Below are positions 1 to 7,317 of a DNA stretch of 10,750 bases, one piece after another (position 1 is the first letter of the stretch; each line of letters begins with the position of its first letter). The stretch is from assembly GCA_027307295.1 (NCBI GenBank), contig DAHUXF010000061.1, forward strand, positions 1 to 10,750. Reading direction: 5' to 3'. The position numbers and the translations under genes are program-made. This stretch comes from Acidobacteriaceae bacterium (lineage in GTDB: Bacteria > Acidobacteriota > Terriglobia > Terriglobales > Acidobacteriaceae). Under the pieces are notes generated by a model. The model saw only the letters and a program-made list of their open reading frames with translations, was not told the origin of the DNA and ran no database searches.

Positions 1-303
1 GCATGTCACGGCGTTATTGCGGAATTCATTTTGCCGATGGCGACCTATACGGGAGACAAACCGGAAAAAAGGTTGGCCAGCGAGCGTGGCAGAAGGCGCA
101 GGCGCTCATCAATGGCTCAGCTCATAAATGAATGTGCCAAGAGAGCTGTGCCACGGAAAGAAGCGGTAATCAGCAGAATTGCCAGCCAGTCTCCCTACGC
201 TGCTGGCAAAACGCGCCAGCCAAAGCATGCAAAAACGCCGGTTGCCCAGCACCTGGCTGAATGTAACGCGAGATTTATCGCCGCCGGATTTCGAGTGGTC
301 CAT
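1..303 (-). pseudogene. MFS transporter, broken N-terminal part
   Basis: On the minus strand an ATG at 303 opens a reading frame whose segment RRFCMLWLARFASSVG looks like the start of transmembrane helix 1 of MFS exporters of the EntS/MFS_3 type, where an 'F..LWLG...S..GDW' pattern is usual. The frame then loses the pattern. The next piece, GDWLAILLITAS, lies in the +1 frame, and FIYELSH returns to the first frame just before two adjacent stop codons near 109-115. A further A-rich helix-like stretch follows in the first frame down to the window edge. Similarity therefore runs through several frames with in-frame stops, as in a decayed gene or a stretch with several base errors. A functional ancestor would have exported a small molecule across the inner membrane. 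It lies downstream of the thioesterase on the same strand, a usual place for an NRPS product exporter. The rest is outside the window. The family call rests on motif recall only. Confidence 0.45.
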
Positions 304-372
304 TGGATCTTTGCTATCTTCCTTGCTTGCGCTTCCAGCGGTTCCTGAGGCACAAGGCTACGGACTCTTTGC

Positions 373-1146
373 TTACTCAGGGCGAGAACCGGCAGGTTTC
401 GGCAGATAATCGAACACATCGCGCCGAAGCACAGGCACCAAGTCTGCGGAACTGTTAATAAAGAAATGATCGCCGGGAAACATCCGCACCTTAAAGGCTC
501 CCGATGTTTGTTGCCGCCATGCGCGCACGCTGGCTGCGGGCACAGTTTCATCCTGCAAACCGCCATAGGCATGGATAGCGCAGCTGAGAGGCTCGCCCGG
601 CTCATAGACATAAGTTTCTACCAGTTCAAAATCAGCCCGGATGGTCGGCAGAAAGAAATCTTTTAATTCAGGGTGGGCCAGTAATTCCCTCGGCGTGCCA
701 TTTAAACGCTGCAGCTCGGCAATGAATTCCGGCTCGGGAAGATCGAAAGCGGGCGGATAAGGATCAGGCAGTTGAGGCGCGCCGCGGCCGGAAACGAAGA
801 TTGCCACGAGGCCATGCTGATTGCGCCGCCGCAGTTCGCGGGCCAGTTCAAAGCTGATCAGCGCCCCCATGCTGTGCCCCCAAAAGGCAAAGGCCGGAGG
901 CATTTGCGGAATGATAGCGTCGGCCAGAGCATGCACCAGCGGCTTAAGCGCTTTCATGGCAGGCTCGGCGGTGCGCGCCGCCCGTCCCGGCAAATGCGCC
1001 AGAGACAGAGCCACCTGGGGCGAAAAATGGCGCTGCCAGCTGCGAAACACCTGCGTACTGCCTCCAGCGTAAGGGAAGCAGAACAGCCGGAGCGCTTCAT
1101 CTTTAGTGCCGGGCAGGCGCTCAAACCATTTGGGCTGTGAGTTCAT
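373..1146 (-). CDS. Type II thioesterase (alpha/beta hydrolase, NRPS/PKS editing)
   Basis: A 257-residue cytoplasmic alpha/beta hydrolase of the GrsT/RifR family. Type II thioesterases remove wrongly loaded or stalled acyl groups from the phosphopantetheine arms of NRPS and PKS carrier domains. The family's N-terminal pattern 'LFCFPYAGGS' is at about residues 21-30. The nucleophile motif GHSMGA gives Ser92, GGLQDETV gives the acid Asp199 and PGDHFF gives His227, so the catalytic triad is complete. Length matches the family (about 240-260). ATG at 1146 is chosen because AGGAGG lies just upstream at 1150-1155, although the 3-base spacing is short. That site overlaps the stop codon of the mbtH-like remnant, so the two genes were probably translationally coupled. 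No synthetase is visible in the window, so the partner carrier protein is unknown. The intact frame between two broken genes suggests it may still be used or the decay is recent. Confidence 0.9.
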   Translation of the reverse strand: MNSQPKWFERLPGTKDEALRLFCFPYAGGSTQVFRSWQRHFSPQVALSLAHLPGRAARTAEPAMKALKPLVHALADAIIPQMPPAFAFWGHSMGALISFELARELRRRNQHGLVAIFVSGRGAPQLPDPYPPAFDLPEPEFIAELQRLNGTPRELLAHPELKDFFLPTIRADFELVETYVYEPGEPLSCAIHAYGGLQDETVPAASVRAWRQQTSGAFKVRMFPGDHFFINSSADLVPVLRRDVFDYLPKPAGSRPE

Positions 1147-1149
1147 CGT

Positions 1150-1155
1150 CCTCCT
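1150..1155 (-). promoter_or_regulatory. Ribosome binding site of the thioesterase
   Basis: A perfect AGGAGG on the minus strand, 3 bases before the ATG at 1146. It overlaps the TAG stop of the mbtH-like remnant (1154-1156), an arrangement that suggests coupled translation of the two genes. Confidence 0.6.
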
Positions 1156-1301
1156 ACTGTTTTTTGCTCATGGCCTCAATCAGGCTTTTTGGACGCATGT
1201 CCGTCCAGTTGGCTTCAATCCATTCCAGGCATTCTTTTTCTTCCCCGCGGGCCTGTTGCTGACCAGCCTGCCGGAATCTTGTTAAAGGTCTCCACTTTGG
1301 A
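1154..1301 (-). pseudogene. mbtH: MbtH-like protein, frame-broken
   Basis: MbtH-like proteins are small (about 60-75 residue) chaperones that bind and activate NRPS adenylation domains. On the minus strand the last 22 codons before the TAG at 1154-1156 read WIEANWTDMRP then KSLIEAMSKKQ, matching the conserved C-terminus of the family (typically 'W T D M R P x S L'). Upstream in this frame is EEKECLEW, also typical ('EECLAYIE'). The other family hallmark, NKIPAGW, is at 1263-1283 but in a different frame. The two join if one base is removed from the GGGG run around 1243-1246. Further upstream the 'YS.WP' region is not readable in one frame and no start codon fits. The space up to the permease stop at 1352 would hold the missing N-terminus. 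This is either a pseudogene with at least one frameshift, probably two, or an assembly error. The family identity is well supported; the broken state rests on this single sequence. Confidence 0.68.
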
Positions 1302-1351
1302 TATCAGACAGCGCACCGAAAATAAATTGATAGACAGATGACCTGCGGCAT

Positions 1352-3106
1352 TTACATATTCAATGTAAAGCGAATCGACGCCAGACGATAGAGCCGCCGC
1401 CACACCAGCCGGTTGATGAGCACTACGGTCCCCGCCATAAAAACGGTTGCAGCAAAAAGCAACCGGAAGTTGCCGTCATCGGATGCCTGGCTGATCAGCG
1501 CGCCCAATCCAGTGGTGGAGAAAATTCTGCCTTGCAAATGAAAATATTCGGCCACAATGCTGGCATTCCACGCGCCACCTGATGCGGTAATCAATGCTGT
1601 AATAAGGTAAGGAAAAATCGCAGGCAGCACCAGCTTGCGCCAACGCTCCCAGCGATTAAAGCGATAGATTTTGCAGGCTTCCTCGAGCTCTGTGGGAATC
1701 GCACTGGCCCCGGCAATCACATTGAATAACAGATACCACTGCGTCCCCAGAAGCAACAACAGGATCGATGCAATCCCCAAACCGCCGCCCATGCGGACCA
1801 GAGCCAGCACCACCACCGGGAACAACGCTGTTGCTGGCACTGATGCGGCAATCTGCGCCAGCGGCTGAGCAATCTTCGCCAGACGAGGCTGCGTTCCAAT
1901 CGCCACGCCCGCTGGAACGGTCCATAGGCAGCCCAGCACCAGGGCCACAGTCACGCGAGCAAGCGTGGCAAGCAGTCCTCGGACGATCATGTGTAATTCT
2001 GTGGTACTCACTCCCGCCAGCAAGACCACGCCGCGTGAAGCCAGGTAAAGGGCCCCAGCCAAAGCAATCAATCCAACCATGGCAAGCCACCAACTGCGCC
2101 TACCCACCGTGGTTGCCGCTGCGCTGGCGTTTCCGTTGCTTTTTGCAAAGCGCAACTGTAGTGATTCAAAAAAAGGCGTCACGGTCTTGCGTGTGAGCAA
2201 GCCCAACAGCCTGGACCGCCGTATCAAGGTCAATACCGGCGAATGCACAATCTCCGCTGCTTCCACGTTTTCAAACTTAAACTTTTGCGCCCAGGCCACC
2301 GCCGGACGCCATACCAATTGGTCGGTCAGCACCACAATTGCTATCATTGCCGCCACGCCGGAAAAAATGGCGCGAGTATTGCCCGTGCTGGCTGCGGTCT
2401 GGAGATAAGAACCGAGCCCTGGCAAGCGAAAGTCACGTTTGCCCAGCACAAACATCTCGCACGCCATAAGAAAAAACCAGCCGCCCGCAACCGACATCAT
2501 GGAGTTCCAGACCAGCCCGATCGCGGCGAACGGCAACTCCACCTCGGTGAAGCGCTGCCACCAGCTGAATCCGTAGATCTTGGCAGCTTCGCGCATTTCG
2601 CGTGGGATGCTCTTGAGCGAGGCGTAAAAGCTGAAAGCCATGTTCCACACCTGTCCGGTAAAGATCAGCAGAATCGATCCCATTTCCACCCCAAGCTGGC
2701 GGTGCGGAAACAGGGCAACCATCGCCAGCATTACACCGGGCAAAAAGCTGAGAACTGGAATGGATTGCAGGACATCCAGCAGCGGGACCATGAACCGTTC
2801 CGCGCGGGCATTGTAGGCCGCAATGTATCCATAGACCAACGTGAAGACCAGGCTCAACAGATAAGCAATGGCAATACGCAGAGTTGAATAGAGAGCGTAG
2901 AGCGGCAGTGCGCGCGCATGCAGGTCAATCTCTACCTGCGGCGTAAGCGGGCCGGACCAATACCGCGCCAGCGCCACCACAATATAAAGGACAGCAACTC
3001 CTACGGCGAAGATGGGAACATCAATCAGAAATGAGCGGCCCACCCACGGCAAGGAAGGCCAGGGGATGCGCGCTGCGTTCGCTGGGTTATGGCGGTGCTC
3101 ATTCAT
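1352..3106 (-). CDS. ABC transporter permease, duplicated (NitT/TauT anion type)
   Basis: A 584-residue integral membrane protein built of two fused binding-protein-dependent permease halves (about residues 25-285 and 335-580) joined by a charged linker. This is the architecture of the duplicated anion-type permeases (COG4986) related to nitrate, sulfonate and bicarbonate importers. Each half carries the cytoplasmic EAA loop that docks on the ATPase. The first, REAAKIYGF with LP about 15 residues later (172-192), is canonical. The second, EEACKIYRF (475-483), has Arg where the conserved Gly is expected. Several hydrophobic helices per half are evident. It starts 10 bases after the ATPase stop and so belongs to the same operon. 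No good Shine-Dalgarno is visible in that gap, so coupling to the ATPase is likely. No substrate-binding protein is encoded in the window, and the substrate cannot be told from sequence alone. The last codons border the mbtH-like remnant. Confidence 0.9.
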   Translation of the reverse strand: MNEHRHNPANAARIPWPSLPWVGRSFLIDVPIFAVGVAVLYIVVALARYWSGPLTPQVEIDLHARALPLYALYSTLRIAIAYLLSLVFTLVYGYIAAYNARAERFMVPLLDVLQSIPVLSFLPGVMLAMVALFPHRQLGVEMGSILLIFTGQVWNMAFSFYASLKSIPREMREAAKIYGFSWWQRFTEVELPFAAIGLVWNSMMSVAGGWFFLMACEMFVLGKRDFRLPGLGSYLQTAASTGNTRAIFSGVAAMIAIVVLTDQLVWRPAVAWAQKFKFENVEAAEIVHSPVLTLIRRSRLLGLLTRKTVTPFFESLQLRFAKSNGNASAAATTVGRRSWWLAMVGLIALAGALYLASRGVVLLAGVSTTELHMIVRGLLATLARVTVALVLGCLWTVPAGVAIGTQPRLAKIAQPLAQIAASVPATALFPVVVLALVRMGGGLGIASILLLLLGTQWYLLFNVIAGASAIPTELEEACKIYRFNRWERWRKLVLPAIFPYLITALITASGGAWNASIVAEYFHLQGRIFSTTGLGALISQASDDGNFRLLFAATVFMAGTVVLINRLVWRRLYRLASIRFTLNM

Positions 3107-3116
3107 GATTGTTTAT

Positions 3117-4952
3117 TTAAACGGAGCGCGCTGGAAATTCAGGATTGTCTTCCTCTGTTACCGCATCTGCATCCGAGGGCAGATAGAGCCGCTCTTTCTC
3201 TGAATCGTAAGCAAACAACTCGCAGTACCGGCCCCAGTTCAGGACCGTCTCCAGTTGCCGCTGGATATCCACTTCAGAATGGTGCTCGTCCAGAATGTCG
3301 CGGAACAGTTCAAGGGGGATGCTATGGTCGGATTTTTCTCGCAAAATCCTGACCATCTGCTGAAAGAGAAGAATGCGGGCGAGCGCGGCCTCGCGAAACA
3401 ACTTTTTCTGCGTGCTTACGTCCGCCTCGGCCCAGGTTTTTCCTTCCGGCGTGATGTTCACATCGCCCTCTTCCAGCGTGGCGAAACCCAGCAGCACGGC
3501 CGCATCCACAATAGGGAAAAGGTCGTCAACCTCCATCAGCAGTCTCTCTGCCAGATGGTAAAGGTCTTCTGTTCCCTGTGTGTCGATCAAGACTTCCAGC
3601 AATCCTGCAATGCCCCCCGGACGCGCGTGAGGCAGCAGTGGATAACGGGACGCCTCAGTTGTTTTGCCGGGCGAAGGTGGAACCACAACGGCATCAGTGC
3701 TGGTCATGACTTTGTAAATGTAGTCGACAAAGATTACAAACTGTGGGGACTTGCGATCGCGTGGACGCGGCAGCGTGATGCGGAAATCGGCACGAATACG
3801 GGCCGGATTCCTTCCCAGCACAATCACACGGTCCGCCAGCAGCACCGCTTCTTCAATATTATGGGTCACAATAAAGATGGTTTTGATGTCCATCTTGTCG
3901 CCCAGCCATAAGTCCAGCAGCTCACCGCGCAGGTTTTCTGCTGTGAGAACATCCAGCGCAGAAAACGGCTCGTCCATGAACAGCACTTCTGGCTGCACAG
4001 CCAGAGCGCGGGCAAAGCCCACCCGCTGCTTCATCCCGCCGGAAAGCTCTTTGGGATACGCATTTTCAAAGCCTTTCAGCCCCACTGTGTTGATGGCGCG
4101 CATGGCGCGCTTGCGCCGTTCCGGCTCCAGAATGGCCCGCGCCAGCAGCGGCGCTTCGACATTTTCCAGAACTGTGAGCCAGGGAAAGAGAGCAAAGCTC
4201 TGAAAAACAATGGCAACGTTAGGGACGGTCTGAGCAAGATCGCGCCCGCGCCACAACACCTGACCCGAGGAAGGCTGGCTCAGGCCGGAGAGCATTCGCA
4301 GCAACGTTGACTTCCCTGATCCTGACGCTCCCAGCAACGCAACCACCGTACCGGGATAGATCGAGAGGTCCAGCGGTGCAATGATCTGCACATTGTGCCC
4401 ATCCGCTTGAGGAAAAGATTTTTCCAGTCCGCGAGCTTCAATGATCGCCTCCAGCGGAGCTTCCCGAACAGGCAGCGCAGCCGGTGCGACTTTCGTTGCA
4501 GGCGAAGCGACCACGGAACGGATTACCGGGGCCGAAGGCGATGTGCGCTGTGAGGGCAGAACGGTTTTTGCAACTGGAGAAGGTGGCGCTGGAGAAGATG
4601 GCAAAGGCGGCCGCTTCAGTTCGCCAATTTCTTCTTCCAGCCGTTCCCATGCCTCGTCCGGCAGCTCGTCCAGAAGTTGCATGCGCTCATCCGGCGGCAT
4701 ATAGTCCAGCACGGCGCGCATGTCCGCTGGTGTGCGCGTGTGCAGCAAAACGTATTGCAGATAATAAGGAAAATGGGAAAGAATCCGTGCTGCAAGCTCT
4801 ACCGGCAACTGGCTGAATAATGCCTGCTGCTCCTCGTCCGCCAGGCTGCCAAAGCAATCAGCGCCTTCCGCTGAAGAGAGCTTTTCCAGCGCGGCAATCG
4901 CCTCCGGCCATCGTTCCCTTTTTATGAACTCGCTGATTTGCGCCGTCCGCAC
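3117..4952 (-). CDS. ABC transporter ATPase with MgtE-N-like and AAA-associated domains
   Basis: The energising subunit for the adjacent double permease, about 611 residues from a GTG at 4952. An N-terminal helical repeat region (about 10-110; LPVELAARIL, MPPDERMQLLDELP) resembles the MgtE intracellular N domain. A Pro/Ser/Ala-rich linker follows (about 112-170). The ABC domain has Walker A GASGSGKST (208-216), Q-loop Gln251, signature LSGGMKQ (303-309), Walker B MDEP (326-329) and H-loop His364, so it should hydrolyse ATP. The last 150 or so residues (about 440-590) look like the C-terminal AAA-associated domain found on NitT/TauT-type ATPases. The family's core ATPases are about 250-280 residues, so both ends are additions. 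The GTG is preferred because GGAAGG (4958-4963) lies 5 bases upstream. An in-frame ATG at 4967 adds five residues but has no clear ribosome binding site. The gene is divergent from the first VWFA gene and first in the minus-strand operon. Confidence 0.88.
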   Translation of the reverse strand: MRTAQISEFIKRERWPEAIAALEKLSSAEGADCFGSLADEEQQALFSQLPVELAARILSHFPYYLQYVLLHTRTPADMRAVLDYMPPDERMQLLDELPDEAWERLEEEIGELKRPPLPSSPAPPSPVAKTVLPSQRTSPSAPVIRSVVASPATKVAPAALPVREAPLEAIIEARGLEKSFPQADGHNVQIIAPLDLSIYPGTVVALLGASGSGKSTLLRMLSGLSQPSSGQVLWRGRDLAQTVPNVAIVFQSFALFPWLTVLENVEAPLLARAILEPERRKRAMRAINTVGLKGFENAYPKELSGGMKQRVGFARALAVQPEVLFMDEPFSALDVLTAENLRGELLDLWLGDKMDIKTIFIVTHNIEEAVLLADRVIVLGRNPARIRADFRITLPRPRDRKSPQFVIFVDYIYKVMTSTDAVVVPPSPGKTTEASRYPLLPHARPGGIAGLLEVLIDTQGTEDLYHLAERLLMEVDDLFPIVDAAVLLGFATLEEGDVNITPEGKTWAEADVSTQKKLFREAALARILLFQQMVRILREKSDHSIPLELFRDILDEHHSEVDIQRQLETVLNWGRYCELFAYDSEKERLYLPSDADAVTEEDNPEFPARSV

Positions 4953-4957
4953 GGAAC

Positions 4958-4963
4958 CCTTCC
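4958..4963 (-). promoter_or_regulatory. Ribosome binding site favouring the GTG start of the ABC ATPase
   Basis: GGAAGG on the minus strand, 5 bases before the GTG at 4950-4952. It lies inside the reading frame that would begin at the ATG at 4967, for which no comparable site is visible. Confidence 0.45.
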
Positions 4964-5102
4964 GCATTCAAGATAACAGCAGAATCAACCTTGCGGCAGT
5001 GATCTTCACAATTTCCTGGCGCTTAATGCACAGCGGGGAAGAAAGACATCATCAGATTTTGGAAGAGGGCTTGTCCAACTGCTTCCCACGGAGCATTCCA
5101 TC

Positions 5103-5108
5103 TATAAT
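5103..5108 (+). promoter_or_regulatory. Candidate -10 box of the first VWFA gene
   Basis: A perfect TATAAT. It predicts transcription from about 5115, leaving a leader of about 18 bases before the ATG at 5133. A TTG at 5121 would have almost no leader, which favours the ATG. No good -35 hexamer is seen at 16-18 bases spacing. It lies in the 180-base intergenic stretch (4953-5132) between the divergent ABC operon and this gene, where nothing else is evident. Confidence 0.45.
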
Positions 5109-5132
5109 GTCTGCATCACATTGAGAGTCCCC

Positions 5133-6110
5133 ATGCATTCATTCAAGCTTCTGGTTTTGTGTTTCCTGTTTGTCCTGTCCATGAGCGCACAGACGCAGCC
5201 TGCTTCTTCACAGTCTGCTGCCACATCTTCACAGGCGGCGGGAGCAGCGCAGAGCCCTGACAATCCCCGCAACCTCCCCACGGTGCGCGTACGCACGGAC
5301 GAGGTAAACGTTGTTTTCACGGTAGTGGACAAACAAGGCGTGTTCGTAAGAGATCTGAAGCAGGAACAGTTCCGCATTCTGGACAACAATCAGCCTCCGC
5401 AAAAAATCATTAATTTCCGGGCCCAGACTGACTTGCCGCTGTACGTTGGGCTGCTGATTGACTCCAGCAACTCCATCCGCGACCGCTTTCAGTTTGAGAA
5501 GGACGCCATATCAGAGTTTCTCTATGAGGTCATCCGCCCCAAATCCGACCAGGCGTTTATTCTGGCCTTTGATGAAACATGGGACGTCACCCAGGATTTC
5601 ACCGGCGACCTGGATAAGCTGAGAAATGGCGTGAAAGGCATTAAGGCAGGCGGGGGCACGGCATTGTGGGATGCGGTTTATTTTGCCTGCCGTGACAAGC
5701 TGATGAAAGAACCTGCTGCCAATGCCGTCCGCAGGGCCATTATTCTGGTGTCCGATGGCGATGACAATCAGAGCCGCGTCCGGCGCGAAGAAGCCATTGA
5801 CATGGCGCAGCGCGCGGAGGTCGTCATCTTCGCCGTCAGCACTTCTCTTATGAATAGTCACACCAAAGGGGATGACCATCTTAAGGCCCTGGCAGAAGCT
5901 ACCGGGGGACGCGCCTTTTTTCCCACCAAGCTCGATGAGGTTTCCTCTGCTTTTTCTGCAATCCAGGAAGAGCTGCGCAGCCAGTACTCAATTTCTTACC
6001 GGCCAGACCGCTTTGTTACCGATGGCAAGTTCCGGCCCATCCAGATCATTGCTGACAACAAGAATCTCAGGGTCCGGGCAAAAAAAGGCTATTACGTGCC
6101 CAGGCAGTAG
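5133..6110 (+). CDS. Acidobacterial VWFA-related secreted protein 1
   Basis: A 325-residue protein with an N-terminal signal sequence (KLLVLCFLFVLSMSA, about residues 5-19) and a Ser/Ala/Gln-rich spacer to about 45. Next comes a short beta-rich segment with the family's 'VNVVFTVVDKQG' and 'F.ILDNNQPQ'-like pattern (about 56-95), then a VWA domain from about 103. The MIDAS metal site is complete: DSSNS gives Asp110, Ser112 and Ser114, GGGTALWDA gives Thr176, and SDGDD gives Asp208. The C-terminus has the family hallmark LRSQYSISYRP and ends in KKGYYVPRQ. VWA domains with an intact MIDAS bind ligands through a divalent metal; the ligand here is unknown. ATG 5133 is chosen over TTG 5121 because the signal sequence begins there and a -10 box lies just upstream. 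The stop codon directly abuts the stop of the opposing second VWFA gene. Confidence 0.9.
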   Translation: MHSFKLLVLCFLFVLSMSAQTQPASSQSAATSSQAAGAAQSPDNPRNLPTVRVRTDEVNVVFTVVDKQGVFVRDLKQEQFRILDNNQPPQKIINFRAQTDLPLYVGLLIDSSNSIRDRFQFEKDAISEFLYEVIRPKSDQAFILAFDETWDVTQDFTGDLDKLRNGVKGIKAGGGTALWDAVYFACRDKLMKEPAANAVRRAIILVSDGDDNQSRVRREEAIDMAQRAEVVIFAVSTSLMNSHTKGDDHLKALAEATGGRAFFPTKLDEVSSAFSAIQEELRSQYSISYRPDRFVTDGKFRPIQIIADNKNLRVRAKKGYYVPRQ

Positions 6111-7142
6111 TTACCGGCTGGCCGCGTTGTCATTGGGAGGATAGTATCCCCGGCGCGCCTGGATTTTGTAACCGTCTTTGGACTTAAGCTCAATGCGGCG
6201 GAATTTGCCGTCATTCACCGGATTGGTTGAGCTGAAGCCAATGCTGTACTGGCTGCGCAACTCATCGGAAATCTCGGCAAATGCCTTGTCCATCTTGTCC
6301 ACGCGATTGACCCTGATAATGCGGCCACCGGTCTGTTCGGCCAGCTTGCTCATGTCGCCGTAGTTTGAGCCGTACATGGGATCGGTGATGAGCAGCACAT
6401 AGGTCACAACATCGGCTTTTTGCGCGGCTTCAATGGCGTCTTTCAGGCGCAGCTTGCTCCCAACATCGTCGCCATCGGTCAGGATCACCATGGCTTTCCG
6501 TCCGGACTGCCGGCCCAGCACCTCATCCGCGGCCAGATAAGCGGCATCAAAAAGCAACGTGCCCTTGTTCTGGCCGCCTGCCGTAGGCACCGGACCGGGG
6601 TTTCCCATGGGCGACATGCCGACGGTATTTGTGTTGATGCGGGCCTTTTCCAGGCCGGCGCGCAACAGGCGCGTGCTGTTCGTCAAGTCCTGAAGCAGGT
6701 CTACGCTGATATCAAAGCTGATGACGAATGCCAGGTCTTTTTCCGTGAGGACTTTTTGCAGGAAACCACCGGCCACGATCTTTTCTTCCGGCAAAGTCCG
6801 CTCCATGCTTTTGCTGCTATCGATCAGCAGGCCAATGGTCAGCGGCTGGTCAGTTTCAGCAGAAAAATATTTGATGGTCTGGGGCTGCCCTTCCTCCAGC
6901 AGTTCAAAGCGGTCCTTCTCCAGATGGGGTACCAGGACGCCATGCTTGTCCTTCACCGTGAAAAGCACATTCACAACGGTGACGTTTTTGCGAAAAACCG
7001 GGATTTTGCCCTGGTCCTTGTCAGGAATATTTTCCTGGTCCCTGTCTGCATTTTTTTGCCCAGCCGGAGGCGCGGCCGGCTGTTGAGCCAATACCGGTAG
7101 AGCAAGAATTGCCAGCGCAAGCGTAAGTATCAAAGTCCGCAT
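6111..7142 (-). CDS. Acidobacterial VWFA-related secreted protein 2
   Basis: A 343-residue paralogue of the convergent neighbour. It has a signal sequence ending near LALPVLAQ (about residues 1-20), a Lys/Asp/Gln-rich spacer (about 21-45), the same beta-rich segment (VNVLFTVKDKHG, about 57-68), and a VWA domain from about 101. The MIDAS residues are all present: DSSKS (Asp108, Ser110, Ser112), KGTLLFDA (Thr195) and TDGDD (Asp223). Relative to protein 1 it has a Gly/Pro/Asn-rich insert of about 20 residues before the MIDAS threonine (about 170-192). The tail has LRSQYSIGF and RRGYYPP. It is likely exported, and its role is unknown beyond metal-dependent ligand binding typical of VWA domains. 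ATG 7142 directly precedes the signal sequence, though the ribosome binding site is weak. It is divergent from the third VWFA gene. Confidence 0.9.
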   Translation of the reverse strand: MRTLILTLALAILALPVLAQQPAAPPAGQKNADRDQENIPDKDQGKIPVFRKNVTVVNVLFTVKDKHGVLVPHLEKDRFELLEEGQPQTIKYFSAETDQPLTIGLLIDSSKSMERTLPEEKIVAGGFLQKVLTEKDLAFVISFDISVDLLQDLTNSTRLLRAGLEKARINTNTVGMSPMGNPGPVPTAGGQNKGTLLFDAAYLAADEVLGRQSGRKAMVILTDGDDVGSKLRLKDAIEAAQKADVVTYVLLITDPMYGSNYGDMSKLAEQTGGRIIRVNRVDKMDKAFAEISDELRSQYSIGFSSTNPVNDGKFRRIELKSKDGYKIQARRGYYPPNDNAASR

Positions 7143-7186
7143 AACGGCTCTTGGGAGCTGCCTTTCTTGAATGATAAGCTTGATCT

Positions 7187-7192
7187 ATTGTA
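7187..7192 (-). promoter_or_regulatory. Candidate -10 box of the second VWFA gene
   Basis: TACAAT on the minus strand, 44 bases upstream of the ATG at 7142, in the region shared with the divergent third VWFA gene. No convincing -35 partner is seen. Confidence 0.25.
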
Positions 7193-7203
7193 TTAGATGC
7201 AGC

Positions 7204-7242
7204 AGAGTTGCCTCCCAATCGGGGCCAGAGCGCATTACAATG
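7204..7242 (+). promoter_or_regulatory. Three-block upstream element of the third VWFA gene
   Basis: The blocks AGAGTTGCC (7204-7212), CCAGAGCG (7225-7232) and TACAATG (7236-7242) recur in the same order and strand upstream of mglA (8621-8648), with different spacers. TACAAT may be a -10 box, giving a leader of about 70 bases before the ATG at 7318. TTGCCT at 7208 would be 22 bases away, too far for an ordinary -35 box. Confidence 0.4.
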
Positions 7243-7306
7243 AATTAAAGTCGCCCTGGCTGATGGAGACCACGCAAGTTGGAGCTCTTAAGCCGTTCTA
7301 AGTGGC

Positions 7307-7312
7307 AGGAGG
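7307..7312 (+). promoter_or_regulatory. Ribosome binding site of the third VWFA gene
   Basis: AGGAGG, 5 bases before the second of two adjacent ATG codons (7315 and 7318). It decides the start at 7318 over a TTG at 7279, whose extra 13 residues would precede the signal sequence with a charged, non-typical stretch. Confidence 0.7.
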
Positions 7313-7317
7313 AAATG

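Noticed and set aside
31..348. A plus-strand open frame of about 105 codons opposite the MFS remnant
   Set aside because: It is Arg/Ala-rich with no recognisable motif, and it lies antisense to the MFS-like pattern, which is the better explanation.
195..611. A minus-strand open frame of 138 codons overlapping the 3' end of the thioesterase
   Set aside because: It overlaps the catalytic C-terminal part of a clear gene in another frame and is Cys/Arg-rich without family motifs.
2243..2887. A plus-strand open frame of about 214 codons inside the permease
   Set aside because: Antisense to a well-supported permease; its His/Gln/Arg-rich translation is typical of a shadow frame.
3255..3911. A plus-strand open frame of about 218 codons inside the ABC ATPase
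   Set aside because: Antisense to the ATPase and its C-terminal domain; no motif seen.
6138..6148. GGATA-G-TATCC small palindrome near the convergent stops
   Set aside because: It lies within the coding end of the second VWFA gene, has 5-base arms, and is explained by the conserved Tyr-Tyr-Pro-Pro codons.
6420..7100. A plus-strand open frame of about 226 codons opposite the second VWFA gene
   Set aside because: The VWFA frame has a signal peptide and full MIDAS; the antisense frame has nothing recognisable.
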